Shown here: in pieces, positions 33,608-43,728 of the stretch
Layout of the letters: every line of letters starts with the position of its first letter
Numbering within the stretch: position 1 is the stretch's first letter
From: Sphingomonas sp. PR090111-T3T-6A
Lineage (GTDB): Bacteria > Pseudomonadota > Alphaproteobacteria > Sphingomonadales > Sphingomonadaceae
NCBI RefSeq assembly: GCF_000383095.1
Contig: NZ_AORL01000009.1
Location: 62,001-126,000, forward strand
DNA: 64,000 nucleotides
Direction: 5' to 3'
Program-made: the position numbers and the translations under genes
Notes under the pieces: generated by a model
What the model was told of the DNA's origin: nothing
Databases searched by the model: none
The model's input: the letters and a program-made list of their open reading frames with translations, nothing else

Positions 33608-33834
33608 CGCCCGACCCCAAAGCCATCGAAGACAAGCGCGCCCGCGATCGCTTCGCGGTGATGACCGGGCTCAAGCTCGGCGGCGTGGTGCTGATGCTGC
33701 TCGGGCTGTGGATGATGCTGGGCGGCGCGCTCGGCGGCCGATACGGCTTTGGCGGCGTGCTGTTCGTGGTCGGTCTGGTCGAGACGATCGCGGTGCCGAA
33801 GCTGCTCGCGCGCCGCTGGCGGAGCCCGAAATGA
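33604..33834 (+). CDS. Small two-helix membrane protein
   Basis: A 76-residue protein with a charged cytosolic start (residues 1-20) and two hydrophobic helices (about 21-43 and 47-65) separated by a GGRYGFGG turn. It resembles small conserved hypothetical proteins found before ATP12 genes in sphingomonads, but I do not recognise a named family. Overlaps of 4 nt with both neighbours support that it is real. Confidence 0.78.
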   Translation: MTPDPKAIEDKRARDRFAVMTGLKLGGVVLMLLGLWMMLGGALGGRYGFGGVLFVVGLVETIAVPKLLARRWRSPK

Positions 33835-34523
33835 TCCCGCAGGCCAAGCGTTTCTGGAAGGACGTCACGGTCGAGAACCGCGCCATCCGGCTCGACGGCC
33901 GCGCGCTCCGCACGCCGGCCCGCGCCGAGCTGGTGCTGCCGACCGACGCGCTCGCCAACGCCATCGCCGGGGAGTGGCGGCAGGTCGAGGGCGAGATCGA
34001 TCCGCACACCATGCCGCTGACCGGCCTCGCCAACGCCGCGATCGACCGCATCGCACCCGACACCGCCGCCTTCGCCGCCGGCCTCGCGCGCTATGCCGAG
34101 GGTGACCTGCTCTGCTACCGCGCCTCGCATCCGACCGAGCTGACCACGCGGCAGGGCGCGATGTGGGACGGCCCGCTCGACTGGGCGCGGGCGCGCTATG
34201 GCGTGGAGTTCCGCGTCACCGCCGGCATCGTCCATGTCACCCAGCCCGAGGAGACGGTGAAGCGGCTGGCGGCGGCGGTTTCGGCCCGCGATGCCTTCCA
34301 CCTCGCCGGCCTGTCGCCGCTCGTCACATTGTCCGGCTCGCTCGTGCTGGCGCTGGCGATCGCCGAGGGCGCGATGACCGAGCATGACGGATGGGAGGCC
34401 GCCGAGCTGGACGATCTCTGGCAGGCCGAGCAATGGGGCGAGGACGTGCTCGCCACCGCCGCGCGTGAGGACAAGCGGCGCGACTTCCGCGCCGCCGCCC
34501 GTTTCCTCGGCCTGCTCGAATAG
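33831..34523 (+). CDS. ATP12-family F1-ATPase assembly chaperone
   Basis: A 230-residue member of the ATP12 family, which in mitochondria binds the F1 alpha subunit before assembly and is conserved in alphaproteobacteria. The pattern is RFWKDVTVENRAIRLDGRALRTPARAELVLPT at the start, then EWRQVEGEIDPHTMPLTGLANAAID and DLLCYRASHPTELTTRQ. The ATG at 33831 overlaps the previous stop by 4 nt; the open frame begins earlier only as overlap. It is the last gene of the crcB operon and ends 3 bp before the stop of the convergent membrane-protein gene. Confidence 0.92.
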   Translation: MIPQAKRFWKDVTVENRAIRLDGRALRTPARAELVLPTDALANAIAGEWRQVEGEIDPHTMPLTGLANAAIDRIAPDTAAFAAGLARYAEGDLLCYRASHPTELTTRQGAMWDGPLDWARARYGVEFRVTAGIVHVTQPEETVKRLAAAVSARDAFHLAGLSPLVTLSGSLVLALAIAEGAMTEHDGWEAAELDDLWQAEQWGEDVLATAAREDKRRDFRAAARFLGLLE

Positions 34524-34526
34524 GGC

Positions 34527-35084
34527 TCAGCCGCGCGGCACGAACCAGCGCGCGAGGATCAGCCCGCCCACGACCCAGCCGACGAGTTGCGAGAGCGCGA
34601 GGTAGATCCAGTAGCCCCACGGCATGTAGAAATTATAGACCGGCGCCGCGATCGTGAAATAGAGCACCGTCGCGATCCCGGTCAGCACCACGATCCGCGC
34701 CCGGCTCGGGAAATCGAGCACCCGCGCCGCTATCGCGTGGAGCGCGAGGCCGAGCAGCAGCATCGTCGCGACCGACAGGATCAGGCCGACCACCAGCGAG
34801 CTTGGGTCCATCGGCGCGAAGCCGTGCGTGTTGAAGAAGATCAGCGCCACCGGCCCGCGCCCATGCAGCACCGTGCCCGCCGCGCTGTCCGGCCAGGGGA
34901 CGTAATAGGTGCCGGTGCCCGTCGCCGTGAGGTTCTGCGCGAGCGCGGTCTGCACGGCGGCGTTCTGCGGGTCGGGCGCGATGGTGAAGGGGATGCGCGA
35001 CAGGAACGGCAGCCCCCAGAAGATGAAGCCCACGAAGAATTGCGCCAGCCCACCCACAAGGCTGCCGATCAGAATGCGGATCAT
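34527..35084 (-). CDS. Four-helix membrane protein, unknown function
   Basis: A 185-residue integral membrane protein with hydrophobic segments near residues 3-25, 97-120, 130-152 and 158-178. A polar loop (about residues 33-92) containing PDPQNAAVQTALAQNL and GTYYVPWPDS probably faces the periplasm. I do not recognise the family with certainty. A strong ribosome-binding site (GGGAGGGGG) precedes the ATG at 35084. It is convergent with the ATP12 gene, with only 3 bp between the stops. Confidence 0.75.
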   Translation of the reverse strand: MIRILIGSLVGGLAQFFVGFIFWGLPFLSRIPFTIAPDPQNAAVQTALAQNLTATGTGTYYVPWPDSAAGTVLHGRGPVALIFFNTHGFAPMDPSSLVVGLILSVATMLLLGLALHAIAARVLDFPSRARIVVLTGIATVLYFTIAAPVYNFYMPWGYWIYLALSQLVGWVVGGLILARWFVPRG

Positions 35085-35183
35085 GTCCCCCTCCCAGCCA
35101 TTGCCAGTCCAACTTCAACCACCGGACAGCCGAATGGTGCCACGAAGGGGCGGAGGCCATCCTCCCCGCCCCCGCGTCCGGCC

Positions 35184-35981
35184 TTATTGCTTCGCCAGCT
35201 TGTAGGTCGCGTGGCTGCCACGCTCGCGGTCGTCGACCGTCGCGGTCATCGTCCTGCCATCCGACGAAACGGTACCGGTGATGACCATGACCACCTTGCC
35301 GCCTCGCGTGTCGGTCTCCTCGAAGGCGCGCGGGCCGGTCTTCTTCACGGCGGCGTGCGTGCCGCCGGTGTCGCCCTTGACCGGCACCGCCGGGCCGCCG
35401 AACTTCGCGGTGTAGGACTGGCCGGTCGGCGTCGACATCGAGAACATGTCGCCCTGTTCCTTGAAGGTCAGCACGAGGCCGTTCTCCGAGAAGTTGGAGA
35501 GGCTCGTCGTCCGCCATGAGCCGGAAATGGCGTGCGATCCCGCCGGCCCTTTGGCGACGCGGGTTTGCGTGCCCTTGCCGGTTACCACCGAGCCGTTGGC
35601 GGCAGTCATGTCCTTGAAGCTGAAATCGAGCGTCTGCCCGTTGGCGGAAACGCTGTTCGTGGACGAGACGACGGTCTTGGTCCCCTTGCGGTCCGTCTCC
35701 ACCACCGTGTGCGGATCGACCACCTTGATCGACACCGCGTCATAATAAGGATGGCCGGCGACCGGGTGGAAAGCACCATCGGCCTTCACCTTGAAAACGG
35801 GTGCGCAACTCTGGCATTCATATTCGCCGTCCTTGAGCAGGAATATGTCGGGCTTCTCGGGCAGCTTGCTGGCGCCGAGATCGATCTTCCAGGTTCCGTC
35901 GAACGGGCTTTCGGCCAGCGCCGGCGCGGCAACCACGAACGGCGCGAACAGGCCGAGCAGCAGCATCCTCTTCATGGTCAT
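35184..35981 (-). CDS. Secreted protein, unknown function
   Basis: A 265-residue exported protein with a signal peptide (MTMKRMLLLGLFAPFVVAAPALA). The mature part begins ESPFDGTWKIDLGASKLPEKPDIFLLKDGEYECQSC and looks beta-rich and lipocalin-like, with repeated GTWK/SGSWRTT segments, but no family is assigned firmly. Two cysteines (ECQSC) may form a disulfide. I chose the ATG at 35981, which follows GGAGGAGGAA; an ATG at 35975 is also possible. It lies 100 bp upstream of the other minus-strand membrane-protein gene. Confidence 0.75.
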   Translation of the reverse strand: MTMKRMLLLGLFAPFVVAAPALAESPFDGTWKIDLGASKLPEKPDIFLLKDGEYECQSCAPVFKVKADGAFHPVAGHPYYDAVSIKVVDPHTVVETDRKGTKTVVSSTNSVSANGQTLDFSFKDMTAANGSVVTGKGTQTRVAKGPAGSHAISGSWRTTSLSNFSENGLVLTFKEQGDMFSMSTPTGQSYTAKFGGPAVPVKGDTGGTHAAVKKTGPRAFEETDTRGGKVVMVITGTVSSDGRTMTATVDDRERGSHATYKLAKQ

Positions 35982-36113
35982 TTCCTCCTCCTCGAAAGAG
36001 ATTTGGAAACGCGGACGCAACGAATTGCGATCGATGGCGTAGGCTCATGGCAGCGGGCGGTCAAATCGGCGGGGGGCTGTAACCCGCGACCCGCGCCATT
36101 CGTATAAGAGGCC

Positions 36114-36635
36114 ATGACGGAGATGCCTTCCTCCCGCCTCGATCGGCGCGCCTTTCTCGGCCTCGCCACCACGGCAGCCGTCGGCGTACTGGCATGGCGC
36201 CTGGGCTCGGGCGGCGAGGCCGATGCCGTGGCCGCGACGCCCGCTCCCTTCCAGCTTCCCGATACCGAATGGCGAAAGCGCCTGTCGCCGCAGGCCTATG
36301 CGGTGCTGCGCCAGGGATCGACCGAATACCCCTTCACCAGCCCGCTCAACAACGAGCATCGCAAGGGGGTCTTCGCCTGTGCGGGCTGTGCGCTGCCGCT
36401 CTATGCCTCGTCGACCAAGTTCGACAGCCACACCGGCTGGCCGAGCTTCTATGACCATCTCCCCCATGCCATCGGCGAGCGGGTGGACCGATCCATCGGC
36501 GAGGAGCGCACCGAGGTCCATTGCGCGCGCTGCGGCGGGCATCTCGGCCATGTGTTCGAGGACGGGCCGCCGCCGACGGGGCTGCGCTATTGCATGAACG
36601 GCGTGGCGATGCGCTTCATGCCCGCCGCCGCTTAA
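36114..36635 (+). CDS. msrB: Peptide-methionine (R)-S-oxide reductase, exported
   Basis: A 173-residue MsrB that reduces the R isomer of methionine sulfoxide in proteins. The zinc site is C89/C92 (CAGC) and C137/C140 (CARC), and the catalytic cysteine is C160 in LRYCMNGVAMRF. The N-terminus has a twin-arginine-like motif (DRRAFLGLA, R11-R12) followed by a hydrophobic stretch, so it is probably exported by Tat and acts in the periplasm or membrane-anchored. A hairpin follows the gene. Confidence 0.92.
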   Translation: MTEMPSSRLDRRAFLGLATTAAVGVLAWRLGSGGEADAVAATPAPFQLPDTEWRKRLSPQAYAVLRQGSTEYPFTSPLNNEHRKGVFACAGCALPLYASSTKFDSHTGWPSFYDHLPHAIGERVDRSIGEERTEVHCARCGGHLGHVFEDGPPPTGLRYCMNGVAMRFMPAAA

Positions 36636-36640
36636 GGAAA

Positions 36641-36672
36641 AAGGCCGCCCCGGCTTATGCCGGAACGGCCTT
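36641..36672. terminator. Hairpin between msrB and the LytTR gene
   Basis: AAGGCCG (36641-36647) pairs with CGGCCTT (36666-36672); inside, CCGGC pairs with GCCGG around TTAT, with a small CC/AA internal loop. A run of A precedes it and TTCT follows, so it can work in both directions between these convergent genes. Confidence 0.65.
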
Positions 36673-36696
36673 CTCCAGCCCGATGGCGCACCCGTC

Positions 36697-37503
36697 TCAG
36701 TGGACGAAGCGGGCCACCACGTCCTTGTAGCTGCGCGACACCTTCACCTGCGCGCCGCTCTCCAGCACGAGGAAGCATTCGCCATTGGTGTGCGGCTTGA
36801 CCTGGCGCACCAGGTCGAGGTTCACGATGGTCGAGCGGTGGACGCGCTGGAAACGGCGCGGATCGAGCCGCTTCTCCAGGAACTTCATCGTCTCGCGCAG
36901 GATCAGCGTGTTGTCGCCGGTGTAGATGCACATATAGTCGCCTGCCGCGTCGATGCGCTCGATCGAATCCACGTCGACGCGGAAGATCTGCCCGCGATCC
37001 TTGATGTTGATGAGCTTCTCGTAGCGGTTGGACGCAGGCGCATCCTCGCCAACGCCGTCCACGATCGCCTCGGCGGCCTCGGGGGCGTGCTCGGCCAGCG
37101 CCTCCTTCAGGCGGCCCGCCTCCTCGACGCCCTTCCGCTCGGAAAGGCGCTGGCGGACGCGGTCGAGCGTATCGGCGAGCCGCTCCTCTTCCACCGGCTT
37201 CATCAGATAATCGGTCGCCTGCGCCTCGAAGGCGCGGATCGCGTGATCGGAATAGGCCGTCACGAAGACGAACAGCGGCGGCTCGACCTCCATCAGGCCC
37301 TGAATGACCGAGAAGCCGTCGAAACCGGGCATCTGGATGTCGAGAAAGACGAGGTCCGGCTTGTGGGTCTTGATCGAGCGGATGGCTTCGCGCCCGTTGA
37401 GGCAGGTGTCGATGATCTCGACATCTTCATGTCGCTGCAATCTCAGTTGCAGCCCCTGGATCGCCAGCGGCTCGTCGTCCACCAGGATCGTCCGTATCGT
37501 CAT
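36697..37503 (-). CDS. LytTR-family response regulator
   Basis: A 268-residue response regulator: receiver domain at residues 1-120 with phosphoacceptor D55 (DLVFLDIQMPG), and a LytTR DNA-binding domain at about residues 165-268 (DYMCIYTGDNTLILRETM, FQRVHRSTIVNL). LytTR proteins bind short direct repeats upstream of targets, often cell-surface or virulence genes. It overlaps the histidine kinase gene by 4 nt, with AAGGAGAC before its ATG, so the two form a dedicated pair. The linker has an acidic, Ala-rich stretch. Confidence 0.94.
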   Translation of the reverse strand: MTIRTILVDDEPLAIQGLQLRLQRHEDVEIIDTCLNGREAIRSIKTHKPDLVFLDIQMPGFDGFSVIQGLMEVEPPLFVFVTAYSDHAIRAFEAQATDYLMKPVEEERLADTLDRVRQRLSERKGVEEAGRLKEALAEHAPEAAEAIVDGVGEDAPASNRYEKLINIKDRGQIFRVDVDSIERIDAAGDYMCIYTGDNTLILRETMKFLEKRLDPRRFQRVHRSTIVNLDLVRQVKPHTNGECFLVLESGAQVKVSRSYKDVVARFVH

Positions 37504-38591
37504 GCCGTCTCCTTGGGCTCCGTTTCATATGGAACCTCGATCGTCACCGCAAAGCCACCAGCCGCACCCGGCTGAGCCTCGAAGCGCTGTCGCGAGCCAT
37601 AGGCCTGCGTCAGCCGGTCGCGGATATTCGCGAGGCCCACACCCGTGGAATAGGTGGTCCGTGGTTGCGTCTCGTTCAACCCTGGGCCGGTATCGGTCAC
37701 GCTGATCTGCACGCGATCCCCGATCAGCCGAGCCGAAACGGCGATTTCCGCCCCTTCCTCCTGCGGCGTGACGGCATATTTGATCGCGTTCTCGACCAGC
37801 GGCTGGAGCAGAAGCGAAGGCAGACGGGTGCCGGCCGCCGCCGGCTCGATATCGAAGCGCGGCCGCAGCCGGTCCTCGAACCGCATCTTCTCGATCTCAA
37901 GATAGAGCTTCAGCGTCTCGACCTCCTGCGCCAGAGTCACCTGCGCGGTGGGTTCGTTGACGAGAGTATAGCGCAAAAAGCCCGACAGGCGCGAGAGCAT
38001 CAAATTCGCCCGGTCGGTCTGCCTCAGAAGCACCAGCGTCGAGATCGAATTGAGCGTGTTGAACAGGAAGTGCGGGTTGAGCTGGTAGCGCAACATCGCG
38101 AGCTGCGCCGCAGAGGCCTGCCCCTCCAGCCGCTGGAGCTGATCGGCCTGCAGCTCCAGCTTCAGGTAGAAGTTGATCGCGTAATAGAGCGCGCTCCACG
38201 CCCCCAGCACCGCGAAATCCAGCAGGATCGCGCCGAGGAACTGCGCGCCCTCAGGCGGGGTGCCGGGATGATAGAAGGTGGCGTTCGCCCACACCTCGAT
38301 CGTCGAGAAGGCCGCCGACGAGATCAGCAGCAGCGCGATCGAGATGCTCCACGTCCAGAACGGCCGCGCGGTGATGAGCTTGCGGAACGCCGCCCCCATC
38401 AGCAGCGTCAGCGAATAGCCGGTCGCCGTCGCCAGCGCGGTCGGCACGATGAACAGCAAGCCCATGTTGTTGGCCACGCCGCCGAGCGACCGGAGCAGGA
38501 AATAGCCCAGCCATCCCGCCGACTGGAGCAACCAGAAGGCACGATTCTTGTCGTCGAAGAAGGGCTTGGGAGTGCGGCTGGATCGCGCCAT
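37500..38591 (-). CDS. LytS/YehU-like sensor histidine kinase
   Basis: A 363-residue membrane kinase of the His_kinase (HPK7/8) type. Four hydrophobic helices lie near residues 18-35, 42-66, 79-98 and 118-145. The phosphoacceptor is H174 in YQLNPHFLFNTLNS, and the ATPase part has LPSLLLQPLVENAIKYA (N box) and DTGPGLNETQPR with GVGLANIRDRL (G boxes). It lacks a large sensor domain, so it may sense a membrane state or a ligand within the helices. It is the upstream gene of the pair. Confidence 0.93.
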   Translation of the reverse strand: MARSSRTPKPFFDDKNRAFWLLQSAGWLGYFLLRSLGGVANNMGLLFIVPTALATATGYSLTLLMGAAFRKLITARPFWTWSISIALLLISSAAFSTIEVWANATFYHPGTPPEGAQFLGAILLDFAVLGAWSALYYAINFYLKLELQADQLQRLEGQASAAQLAMLRYQLNPHFLFNTLNSISTLVLLRQTDRANLMLSRLSGFLRYTLVNEPTAQVTLAQEVETLKLYLEIEKMRFEDRLRPRFDIEPAAAGTRLPSLLLQPLVENAIKYAVTPQEEGAEIAVSARLIGDRVQISVTDTGPGLNETQPRTTYSTGVGLANIRDRLTQAYGSRQRFEAQPGAAGGFAVTIEVPYETEPKETA

Positions 38592-38797
38592 AGGGCGACA
38601 CCTCTAGCCGGAAACGGCAGGCGGTAGAAGCCGCCTGCGTCATCCCTCGCCGCCGCTACGGAATATCGCGCGAAAATGCCTTTGCGGCCGGGCGAATTAA
38701 GCAATCCTTAACCTTGAAAGCGCGAACGCAAACGCTTCCGGCATGATAGGATTGCCGTTCGCTGGCGGATTGCGATGTCGGTTCTGGGATACACGGA

Positions 38798-40543
38798 ATG
38801 ATCTTTGCGCACGCCATGCCGGTGACGCTGGCGGTGGCGATCGCCTTCGCCTTCGCGGCGGCGGTGCTGTTCTTCTACAACGCCCGCGTGCTAGCCGGGC
38901 TGAAGCGCGACGCGCGCTCGATCCTCGCCGGGCTTTCCGACGGCATCGTGATCGTCTCGGAAAAGCCGGGCCGCGCCTATTGCAACGAGGCCGCCGAGAC
39001 GATGCTCGGCCTCGCACCCGAGCCGGACATGCCGCCGGGCTATCACGGCATCGCGGGCCATCCCCTGCTGGTCGAGCTGTGCACGACCGCGACGGAGGCG
39101 CGCCGCGGCGACGTGCTGCCCCCGGTCGAGCTGGTCGATGCCGGCGGCCGCTTCCGGAGCTGGCGCCAGTCGCTGATCCACGCGCAGGTCGGCGGCATGA
39201 CGGTGGTGGGCCTCGTCCTTCAGGACCGGACCGAGATCCACACCCTCTCCCATCTGCTGGAAGAGAGCCGCCGCCGCGATCCGCTGACCGGTCTCGCCAC
39301 GCCCGAGATGCTGCATGATCGCACCGCGCAGGCGATCGAGGCCTCCGCCCGCACGCGCATGGGCGTCGCGCTGCTGGTGGTGGAGGTTGACCAGTTCGAC
39401 GCCATCTTCGAGGAGCGCGGCTGGGCGGCGGCCTCCGAGCTGCTGATCCAGGCGGCGATGCAGGTGTCCGTCTCGGTCCGCGCGATGGACCTGATGGCGC
39501 GCGTCGGCCAGAGCCGGTTTGCCATCGTTCTCACCGCGCTCGGCGACAGCGTGTCGCTGGCCGCCGCGGTGGATCGCCATCTGGCCGCGATGCGCTTCCT
39601 GTTCACCAGCGAATCCGGCGGGCGGGTGCCGATCACCGGCAGCATCGGCGTCGCGCGCGCCGGGATCGACGGATCGACATCGCTGCGCCTGCTCGAACGC
39701 GCCACCAGCGCCGCGCTGCGCGCCCGCGCCGACGGCGGCGACCGCATCCGCTTCCACGATGCCGACGCCGATACCGGCCCCGCGAGCGAGGAGGAGAGCC
39801 TCGTCGCCGAAATCCGGCAGGGACTCGAGCGACACCAGTTCACCATGCGCTATCAGCCGATCGTGTCGCTCAAGACGCGGCTGCCGGTCGGCTATGAGGC
39901 GCTGCTGCGCTGGCGCCACCCGATCCGCGGCGAGGTGTCGCCGGGCGAGTTCATCCCCGTGGCCGAGCGCTCCGGCCTGATCCACGAGCTGGGCGACTTC
40001 GCGCTGAGGCGGGCCTGCCTCGACGCCGGACGCTGGCCGCCGACGATCCAGGTGTCGATCAACATGTCGGTGGTGGAGCTGATGGAGAGCAGCGCGCCGC
40101 GCCGCATCGTCGCCGCGCTGGCCGCCGCCGAGCTGGCCCCTCACCGCATCCGCATCGAGATCACCGAGACGGCACGCATCGCGGACCTCGGCCGGCTGCG
40201 CCATGTCGTCGACGAGATCCGCGCGCTGGGCGTGACGGTGGCGCTCGACGATTTCGGCACGGGGCATTCGAGCCTTACCCATCTCCAGTCGCTCTCGTTC
40301 GACAGCCTGAAGATCGACCACCGCTTCGTCCGCGACATCGCCACGCCGCGCACCGCCTCGATGATCCGGATGCTGGTCACCTATGCGCGCCAGATCGGCG
40401 TGATCGTCGTGGCCGAAGGCGTGGAGACCGAGGAGCAGGCGACGCTGCTCGCCCAGATGGGCTGCACGCACGCGCAAGGGTGGCTGTTCGGGCGGCCGAT
40501 GCTGGCGGAGGATGTGGCGGGGTGGGTTGCGGTCGCGGGGTGA
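38798..40543 (+). CDS. GGDEF-EAL protein, probable c-di-GMP phosphodiesterase
   Basis: A 581-residue protein: one N-terminal membrane helix (about residues 5-27), a PAS-like region (about 40-150), a GGDEF domain (about 160-315) and a C-terminal EAL domain (about 330-575). The cyclase motif is degenerate (VGQSRF instead of GGDEF), so synthesis is unlikely. The EAL side has the expected residues: YEALLRW, INMSV, EITET, DDFGTGHSSL, KIDHRF and AEGVETEEQ. It should therefore hydrolyse cyclic di-GMP, with the GGDEF part possibly sensing GTP. It is divergent from the two-component pair. Confidence 0.92.
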   Translation: MIFAHAMPVTLAVAIAFAFAAAVLFFYNARVLAGLKRDARSILAGLSDGIVIVSEKPGRAYCNEAAETMLGLAPEPDMPPGYHGIAGHPLLVELCTTATEARRGDVLPPVELVDAGGRFRSWRQSLIHAQVGGMTVVGLVLQDRTEIHTLSHLLEESRRRDPLTGLATPEMLHDRTAQAIEASARTRMGVALLVVEVDQFDAIFEERGWAAASELLIQAAMQVSVSVRAMDLMARVGQSRFAIVLTALGDSVSLAAAVDRHLAAMRFLFTSESGGRVPITGSIGVARAGIDGSTSLRLLERATSAALRARADGGDRIRFHDADADTGPASEEESLVAEIRQGLERHQFTMRYQPIVSLKTRLPVGYEALLRWRHPIRGEVSPGEFIPVAERSGLIHELGDFALRRACLDAGRWPPTIQVSINMSVVELMESSAPRRIVAALAAAELAPHRIRIEITETARIADLGRLRHVVDEIRALGVTVALDDFGTGHSSLTHLQSLSFDSLKIDHRFVRDIATPRTASMIRMLVTYARQIGVIVVAEGVETEEQATLLAQMGCTHAQGWLFGRPMLAEDVAGWVAVAG

Positions 40544-40567
40544 GGCTAAAGCCGCCACGCCTCCCGT

Positions 40568-40598
40568 CGTCACCCCGGACTTGATCCGGGGTCCAGCT
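40568..40598 (+). repeat. Palindromic repeat, copy 1
   Basis: A 31-bp element containing the hairpin CCCCGGA-CTTGA-TCCGGGG. An identical 31-bp copy lies inside cobN at 55062-55092, and a 27-bp inverted copy lies at 40673-40699. Sequences of this kind are dispersed in many sphingomonad genomes. Here it lies 24 bp after the GGDEF-EAL stop. Confidence 0.75.
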
Positions 40599-40672
40599 TC
40601 TTCTTCTCCTTCGCGCCACGAACGAAGCGCGAGGCGGTCAGGGGAAAATCGAATATTGCGGCGCCCATAGCG

Positions 40673-40699
40673 GGACCCCGGATCAAGTCCGGGGTGACG
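40673..40699 (-). repeat. Palindromic repeat, copy 2 (inverted)
   Basis: A 27-bp match to copy 1 in the opposite orientation (GGACCCCGGATCAAGTCC and on to GGGGTGACG). Copies 1 and 2 face each other across 74 bp, so a transcript through both could fold into one long stem. Such head-to-head pairs are typical of REP/BIME-like elements. Confidence 0.75.
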
Positions 40700-40769
40700 G
40701 GCGAGAAGCCGGAGTGACGGACGAGACGGAAGTCCGCGGCGGACGATAATCACCCCCCACGCTAGCCGC

Positions 40770-40863
40770 CGCGGGCAAAGCCCGCGTCGTCGGTCGGGTC
40801 TGCGACCCGCCGGCCGGCATTCGGCTGATCCTCGCCTAACTCGGGGATTGCGTTGCAATCCCC
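40770..40863. repeat. Series of three short-loop hairpins before lepA
   Basis: Three perfect hairpins with 3-nt loops: CGCGGGC-AAA-GCCCGCG (40770-40786), CGGGTC-TGC-GACCCG (40795-40809) and GGGGATTGC-GTT-GCAATCCCC (40843-40863). The last is 16 bp from the lepA stop and may terminate lepA, which is read toward it. With the two palindromic repeats they fill the 336-bp convergent gap; no gene is seen there. Confidence 0.65.
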
Positions 40864-40879
40864 TCCTTAGTCTCGGGCC

Positions 40880-42688
<1,809 letters not shown>

Positions 42689-42870
42689 GGTGAAGAAAAG
42701 TCCTCGGGAAGGTTTGCGCAGCCCGATAGCACCAGACGCGCAAGACCCCAAGCCAAGGCTTTATGCCGGTCCCGCGCTGCGCTATCCTCGGCGGCGGAGC
42801 CGCCCGCGTCCGTAGCTTTGCATATCCCACGCAACGCGGTCACGGCGGTCGACAGGGGAGATTTTTCATC

Positions 42871-43632
42871 ATGACCTTTCGTATCCTCGCCGCCCTTTCG
42901 GCCATGACGGCGCTCGTCGCCACGCCGGTGACCGCCGCCGCCCCTTCCTCGGGTCGTCAGGCGCAGACCCGAGGCACGCAGGACATCCCGCACTGCACGC
43001 GCAACCTTGGCACCGTCGCGATCGTCGAGCCCGATACCCAGTGGTGGCGCGAATATAATCTCGGCAGCCCCGAGGCGATCCTGAAGGTGTTCATCGCGCA
43101 ATCCGGCTGCTTCACCATGGTGAACCGCGGCCGCGCCATGCAGAACCGCAACATGGAACGCGCCATGGCCGACAATGGCGAGCTTCAGGGCGGCTCGAAC
43201 CTCGGCAAGGGCCAGGTGAAGGCGGCGGACTATTTCCTCCAGCCTGATATCGTCAGCGGCAACAATCATTCGGGCGGCAACGCGGTCGGCGGCGCGCTGG
43301 GCGGCCTGATCGGCCATGGCTTCGGCGGCGTGCTGGGCGGCATCAGCATCAACAAGAAGGAAGCGAACGTCACGCTCAGCCTCGTCAACGCCCGCACCAC
43401 CGAGGAGCAGGCGATGACCGAGGGCTATTACCGCAAGTCCGACCTGAGCTTCGGCGCGGGCGCCGGCGGCGGCTGGTGGGGCGGCTTCGCAGCGGCCGGC
43501 GGCGGTGGTTATCAGGACACCGCCATCGGCCAGGTGATCGTGCTCGCCTATCTCGATGCCTACACCAAGCTGGTGACGCAGATGGGCGGCCTGCCCGCCA
43601 ATGCCGCGGCGGCGGCTCCGGTCGCCCGCTAA
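42871..43632 (+). CDS. CsgG/HfaB-family envelope protein
   Basis: A 253-residue secreted protein with a signal peptide (ends TPVTAAA, about residue 25) and a CsgG-like domain: GTVAIVEPDTQWWREYNLGSP, VFIAQSGCFTMVNRGRAM, and AADYFLQPDIVSGNNHSGGN. A glycine-rich stretch (GGALGGLIGHGFGGVLGG) sits mid-protein. No lipobox is obvious, unlike curli CsgG. Related proteins form or support outer membrane pores, but this one lacks curli neighbours, so the role is open. GGGGAG lies 10 nt before the ATG at 42871. Confidence 0.82.
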   Translation: MTFRILAALSAMTALVATPVTAAAPSSGRQAQTRGTQDIPHCTRNLGTVAIVEPDTQWWREYNLGSPEAILKVFIAQSGCFTMVNRGRAMQNRNMERAMADNGELQGGSNLGKGQVKAADYFLQPDIVSGNNHSGGNAVGGALGGLIGHGFGGVLGGISINKKEANVTLSLVNARTTEEQAMTEGYYRKSDLSFGAGAGGGWWGGFAAAGGGGYQDTAIGQVIVLAYLDAYTKLVTQMGGLPANAAAAAPVAR

Positions 43633-43646
43633 GGGCCTTGTCGGAC

Positions 43647-43672
43647 GCGGGGCGCGCACTGCCGCGCCCCGC
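43647..43672 (+). terminator. 10-bp hairpin after the CsgG-like gene
   Basis: GCGGGGCGCG (43647-43656) and CGCGCCCCGC (43663-43672) pair perfectly around a 6-nt loop, 14 bp after the stop codon. There is a short TT but no T-run. Confidence 0.6.
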
Positions 43673-43728
43673 GCTTGCGCCGATCTTCCAAGCGGTTAGC
43701 ATGTCGATCCCAAAAGGGGAGGATCAGC

